From NCBI GenBank assembly GCA_938016235.1, contig CALLPU010000544.1, positions 1 to 7,733 of the forward strand: 7,733 nt of DNA, given 5' to 3'. The stretch comes from an uncultured Granulosicoccus sp. GTDB taxonomy: Bacteria > Pseudomonadota > Gammaproteobacteria > Granulosicoccales > Granulosicoccaceae. The first letter of the stretch is position 1. Each line of letters begins with the position of its first letter. A program made the translations under genes and the position numbers. The notes under the pieces are model-generated. The model ran no database searches. It had not been told where the DNA came from and saw only the letters and a list, made by a program, of their open reading frames with translations. Below, piece by piece: positions 6,259 to 7,733 of the stretch.

Positions 6259-7733
6259 TACCGTGCCACACGGCGAACCGGTGACAGACTGCGTTCACGG
6301 CTGATCAGTACCAGGGCCAACAGCATGAACAACCACAACCCCATGGAACCCGAGTCGCTCGAGCCAGTATCCGCACCGCCAGGTGTTTCTCCACCTTCTG
6401 ACGGCTCGGGCTCTGGCGCAGGTGCAGCTTCCTCTGTCACTGTGATGATGGTGGTAGCCCCGATATCTTCACCATCAAGATTGTCGGCAGTTGCGTTCAC
6501 TGCGGCTGAATAGACGCCAGCGTTCGACGGTGTAATACCCAGACTCAGTACAACATCATCACCGATTGGCAGCGAATCAAACGCACATTCAATCGCTTGT
6601 ACACCGGTACAACTATCCGGCAACGAGGTAACGACCAAACCGCCGGGCAAGCTGATTCTGATACGCGCCTGCTCGGCATCGGCAACTCCGGTGCTGGTCA
6701 CGGTAGCTTGCAACACGGTTTCAGCATCCACGACCCAGGCAGCGCTCGGCTCAGACCATTCCACGGTCAGTTGACTCAGCGTATTTTCGTCGGAGACGTC
6801 TACATCAATACTGGCCTCATCGTTTGCTGGTGCATCATCAATGCTACTGGTGTCGATGCTGGCCGGGATGGACAACGTGCCGCTTTGCAATGGCTGCAAC
6901 GTAAACTCAAACAGTTTTTCATTCTCCGGACCCGACGGTCGCACCTGCCCCAGCGAACAGCTGATCGCGGTACCGTTAATCTCACACGCTTCATCAACGG
7001 ACGCAGCATCCCACTTTGTACCCAAGGAAAGATCCAGGTTCAAGACCACTTGTTTAGCCGTGTCATAACCATCGCGGTTGCGCACGATGGCCGTCACGTG
7101 CATCTCTTCCTCGATGCCCAGGGTTGTCGTTTCCGTTTCCAGCTCAACGGCCATATCCACAACGTCGTCCACGTTTTCGAGTGAGCCATTGACGCAGCTA
7201 ATGTCGTCTGCTCCAGAGGGCTTGCAGATACGCGTGTTGTCAGACAGATCCTTGATCAACATGATTCTGTCTACTTCGAATCCGTCTTCGCGTGCGCTGA
7301 TCATGACGGTATTCATGCCCGGTTCTTCAACCGTCAACCAGATCGTTTTCGGTGCGCCACACGGTCCTACACCGCCGGCATCACGCTGCCTGCCCGACCA
7401 CGACCAACCACCACCAGCGGTGCAGAATTGCATTCTCGCCCCACTACTGGGCCACTCATTATTCAAACCCACATGAATGCCGTTATCTTCTGTGCCAGTC
7501 GAGTAGGCCCGCAAGTGCACATAATATCGGCCGGCCTCGGGGAAGTTCATCGGGTAGGAGGCCTTCGGGCCTGTTCCTGGCGTATCCCAGTAGGCGGTCG
7601 GTGGACCAAAAGGATCATCGTGCGTGACGCGTATATCGGGCAACAACTCAAGATAGGCTTGCCCCACGGCTTGATCAGAATGGTTTGCGTCCGGGTCGTT
7701 TTCCTGAGCTGGCGTTGACGGTTCTGTCAGCAC
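6171..7733 (-). CDS. Secreted, surface-anchored protein with carbohydrate-binding-like module and two DUF11-like domains (5' partial)
   Basis: The frame is open to the right edge. The GTG there is probably an internal valine codon, so only the C-terminal 520 residues are seen. Residues 25-161 form a carbohydrate-binding-like module (AYLELLPDIRVTHDD, GRYYVHLRAYSTGTEDNGIH, AREDGFEVDRIML) of the kind found on marine glycoside hydrolases and like the GH115 C-terminal domain. This is recognised from memory of the motifs and not from a search. Two DUF11/CARDB-like beta-sandwich domains follow (about 191-314 and 318-434). Cysteines come in close pairs (104/125, 170/180, 250/259, 375/383), as expected for disulfides in an exported protein. 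A Pro/Glu and Gly/Ser linker (435-463) leads to a hydrophobic segment (464-478) and basic residues. About 40 more residues follow before the stop. A catalytic domain, signal peptide or further modules may lie beyond the window, so enzyme activity is neither shown nor excluded. It converges on the RND gene and looks unrelated to it. Confidence 0.85.
   Translation of the reverse strand: MLTEPSTPAQENDPDANHSDQAVGQAYLELLPDIRVTHDDPFGPPTAYWDTPGTGPKASYPMNFPEAGRYYVHLRAYSTGTEDNGIHVGLNNEWPSSGARMQFCTAGGGWSWSGRQRDAGGVGPCGAPKTIWLTVEEPGMNTVMISAREDGFEVDRIMLIKDLSDNTRICKPSGADDISCVNGSLENVDDVVDMAVELETETTTLGIEEEMHVTAIVRNRDGYDTAKQVVLNLDLSLGTKWDAASVDEACEINGTAISCSLGQVRPSGPENEKLFEFTLQPLQSGTLSIPASIDTSSIDDAPANDEASIDVDVSDENTLSQLTVEWSEPSAAWVVDAETVLQATVTSTGVADAEQARIRISLPGGLVVTSLPDSCTGVQAIECAFDSLPIGDDVVLSLGITPSNAGVYSAAVNATADNLDGEDIGATTIITVTEEAAPAPEPEPSEGGETPGGADTGSSDSGSMGLWLFMLLALVLISRERSLSPVRRVARYQVEPACASSRVSCWSLAALGAENPASNR
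6261..6273. other. Small hairpin just downstream of the RND stop codon
   Basis: CCGTG (6261-6265) and CACGG (6269-6273) can pair around a 3-base loop, two bases past the RND stop. The stem is only 5 bases and neither strand has a T-run after it. It lies inside the coding frame of the opposing gene. It is the only hairpin between the two convergent stops that could influence transcript ends, but it is weak. Confidence 0.2.
6270..6368 (-). other. GlyGly-CTERM-like C-terminal sorting signal
   Basis: Residues 456-488 show a small-residue Ser/Gly stretch, SMGLW, a hydrophobic segment of about 15 residues (LWLFMLLALVLIS), then RERSLSPVRR. This order (Gly/Ser, short membrane helix, basic cluster) is that of GlyGly-CTERM tails, which rhombosortase processes in Gammaproteobacteria. 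The match is imperfect: the Gly run is weak, and the protein continues about 32 residues past the basic cluster, whereas such tails normally end there. Confidence 0.55.
7251..7661 (-). other. Carbohydrate-binding-like module (domain within the minus-strand gene)
   Basis: Residues 25-161 carry a conserved run of motifs: YLELLPD-RVTHDD, Y-MNF-EAGRYYVHLRAYSTGTEDNGIHVGL, WP-SG-RMQ-C, W-W-QR, CG-PK-IWL, and M-SAREDGFEVDRIML. The aromatic residues, the paired Cys104/Cys125 and the closing REDGFE-D motif match a beta-sandwich module attached to many marine polysaccharide-active proteins. The family name (CBM6/35-like or GH115_C-like) is my best match from memory; the fold assignment is firmer than the ligand. 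Confidence 0.6.

Noticed and set aside
6261..6273. Bidirectional intrinsic terminator between the convergent genes
   Set aside because: The stem is only five bases, there is no T-run on either strand, and it lies within the open frame of the minus-strand gene.
6597..7184. Open frame of 195 codons on the plus strand opposite the surface-protein gene
   Set aside because: No domain, signal or ribosome site is visible, and the minus strand reads as well-formed DUF11-like domains across the same stretch.
7731..7733. GTG at the right edge as the true start of the surface protein
   Set aside because: The frame is open to the edge, no signal peptide follows, and the glycan-binding-like module begins within 25 residues, so the gene most likely continues beyond the window.
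1..7733. CRISPR arrays, tRNA/rRNA genes, insertion sequences or attachment sites
   Set aside because: No regularly spaced repeats, tRNA-like cloverleaf, transposase-like frame or terminal inverted repeats were seen on reading both strands.

Overview
The window looks like a stretch of Gram-negative chromosome, most likely from a gammaproteobacterium and quite possibly a marine one. GC looks somewhat above half by eye. The reasons are the type of RND efflux pump, a secreted protein ending in a GlyGly-CTERM-like sorting tail, and a carbohydrate-binding-like module familiar from marine polysaccharide degraders. The taxon is inferred from protein style alone; there is no rRNA, tRNA or other marker gene here. 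The sequence is nearly all coding, with five genes, two of them cut by the window edges.

Left part (2-1854, plus strand): the two membrane permeases of a spermidine/putrescine-type ABC importer. The first runs in from the left edge and lacks its N-terminus. The second follows after 32 bases. Their ATPase and periplasmic binding protein are not in the window and probably lie to the left. A two-part imperfect hairpin straddles the stop codon of the second permease.

Middle part (1985-6258, plus strand): a two-gene efflux operon. A membrane-anchored periplasmic adaptor (MFP) overlaps by ATGA with a full-length 1051-residue RND proton-driven pump of the HAE-1 (AcrB/MexB) class. The proton-relay residues are present. 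No outer-membrane channel or regulator gene is nearby, so the pump probably borrows a TolC-like channel from elsewhere. The 130-base gap upstream carries three copies of the hexamer TTGCAC/GTGCAA, which might be regulatory; no convincing -35/-10 pair is visible.

Right part (6171-7733, minus strand): the C-terminal 520 residues of a secreted, surface-anchored protein. It has a carbohydrate-binding-like module with a GH115-C-terminal-like look, two DUF11-like beta-sandwich domains each with a close cysteine pair, an acidic/Pro linker, and a GlyGly-CTERM-like membrane segment with basic residues. The frame does not stop after that signal. It runs on for about 40 residues and overlaps the 3' end of the RND gene tail to tail by 88 bases.

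The three blocks look functionally unrelated (polyamine-type uptake, drug/solute efflux, extracellular glycan binding). I see no CRISPR array, mobile element, RNA gene or clearly new multi-gene system. The most unusual feature is the convergent overlap combined with the extended tail on the sorting signal.
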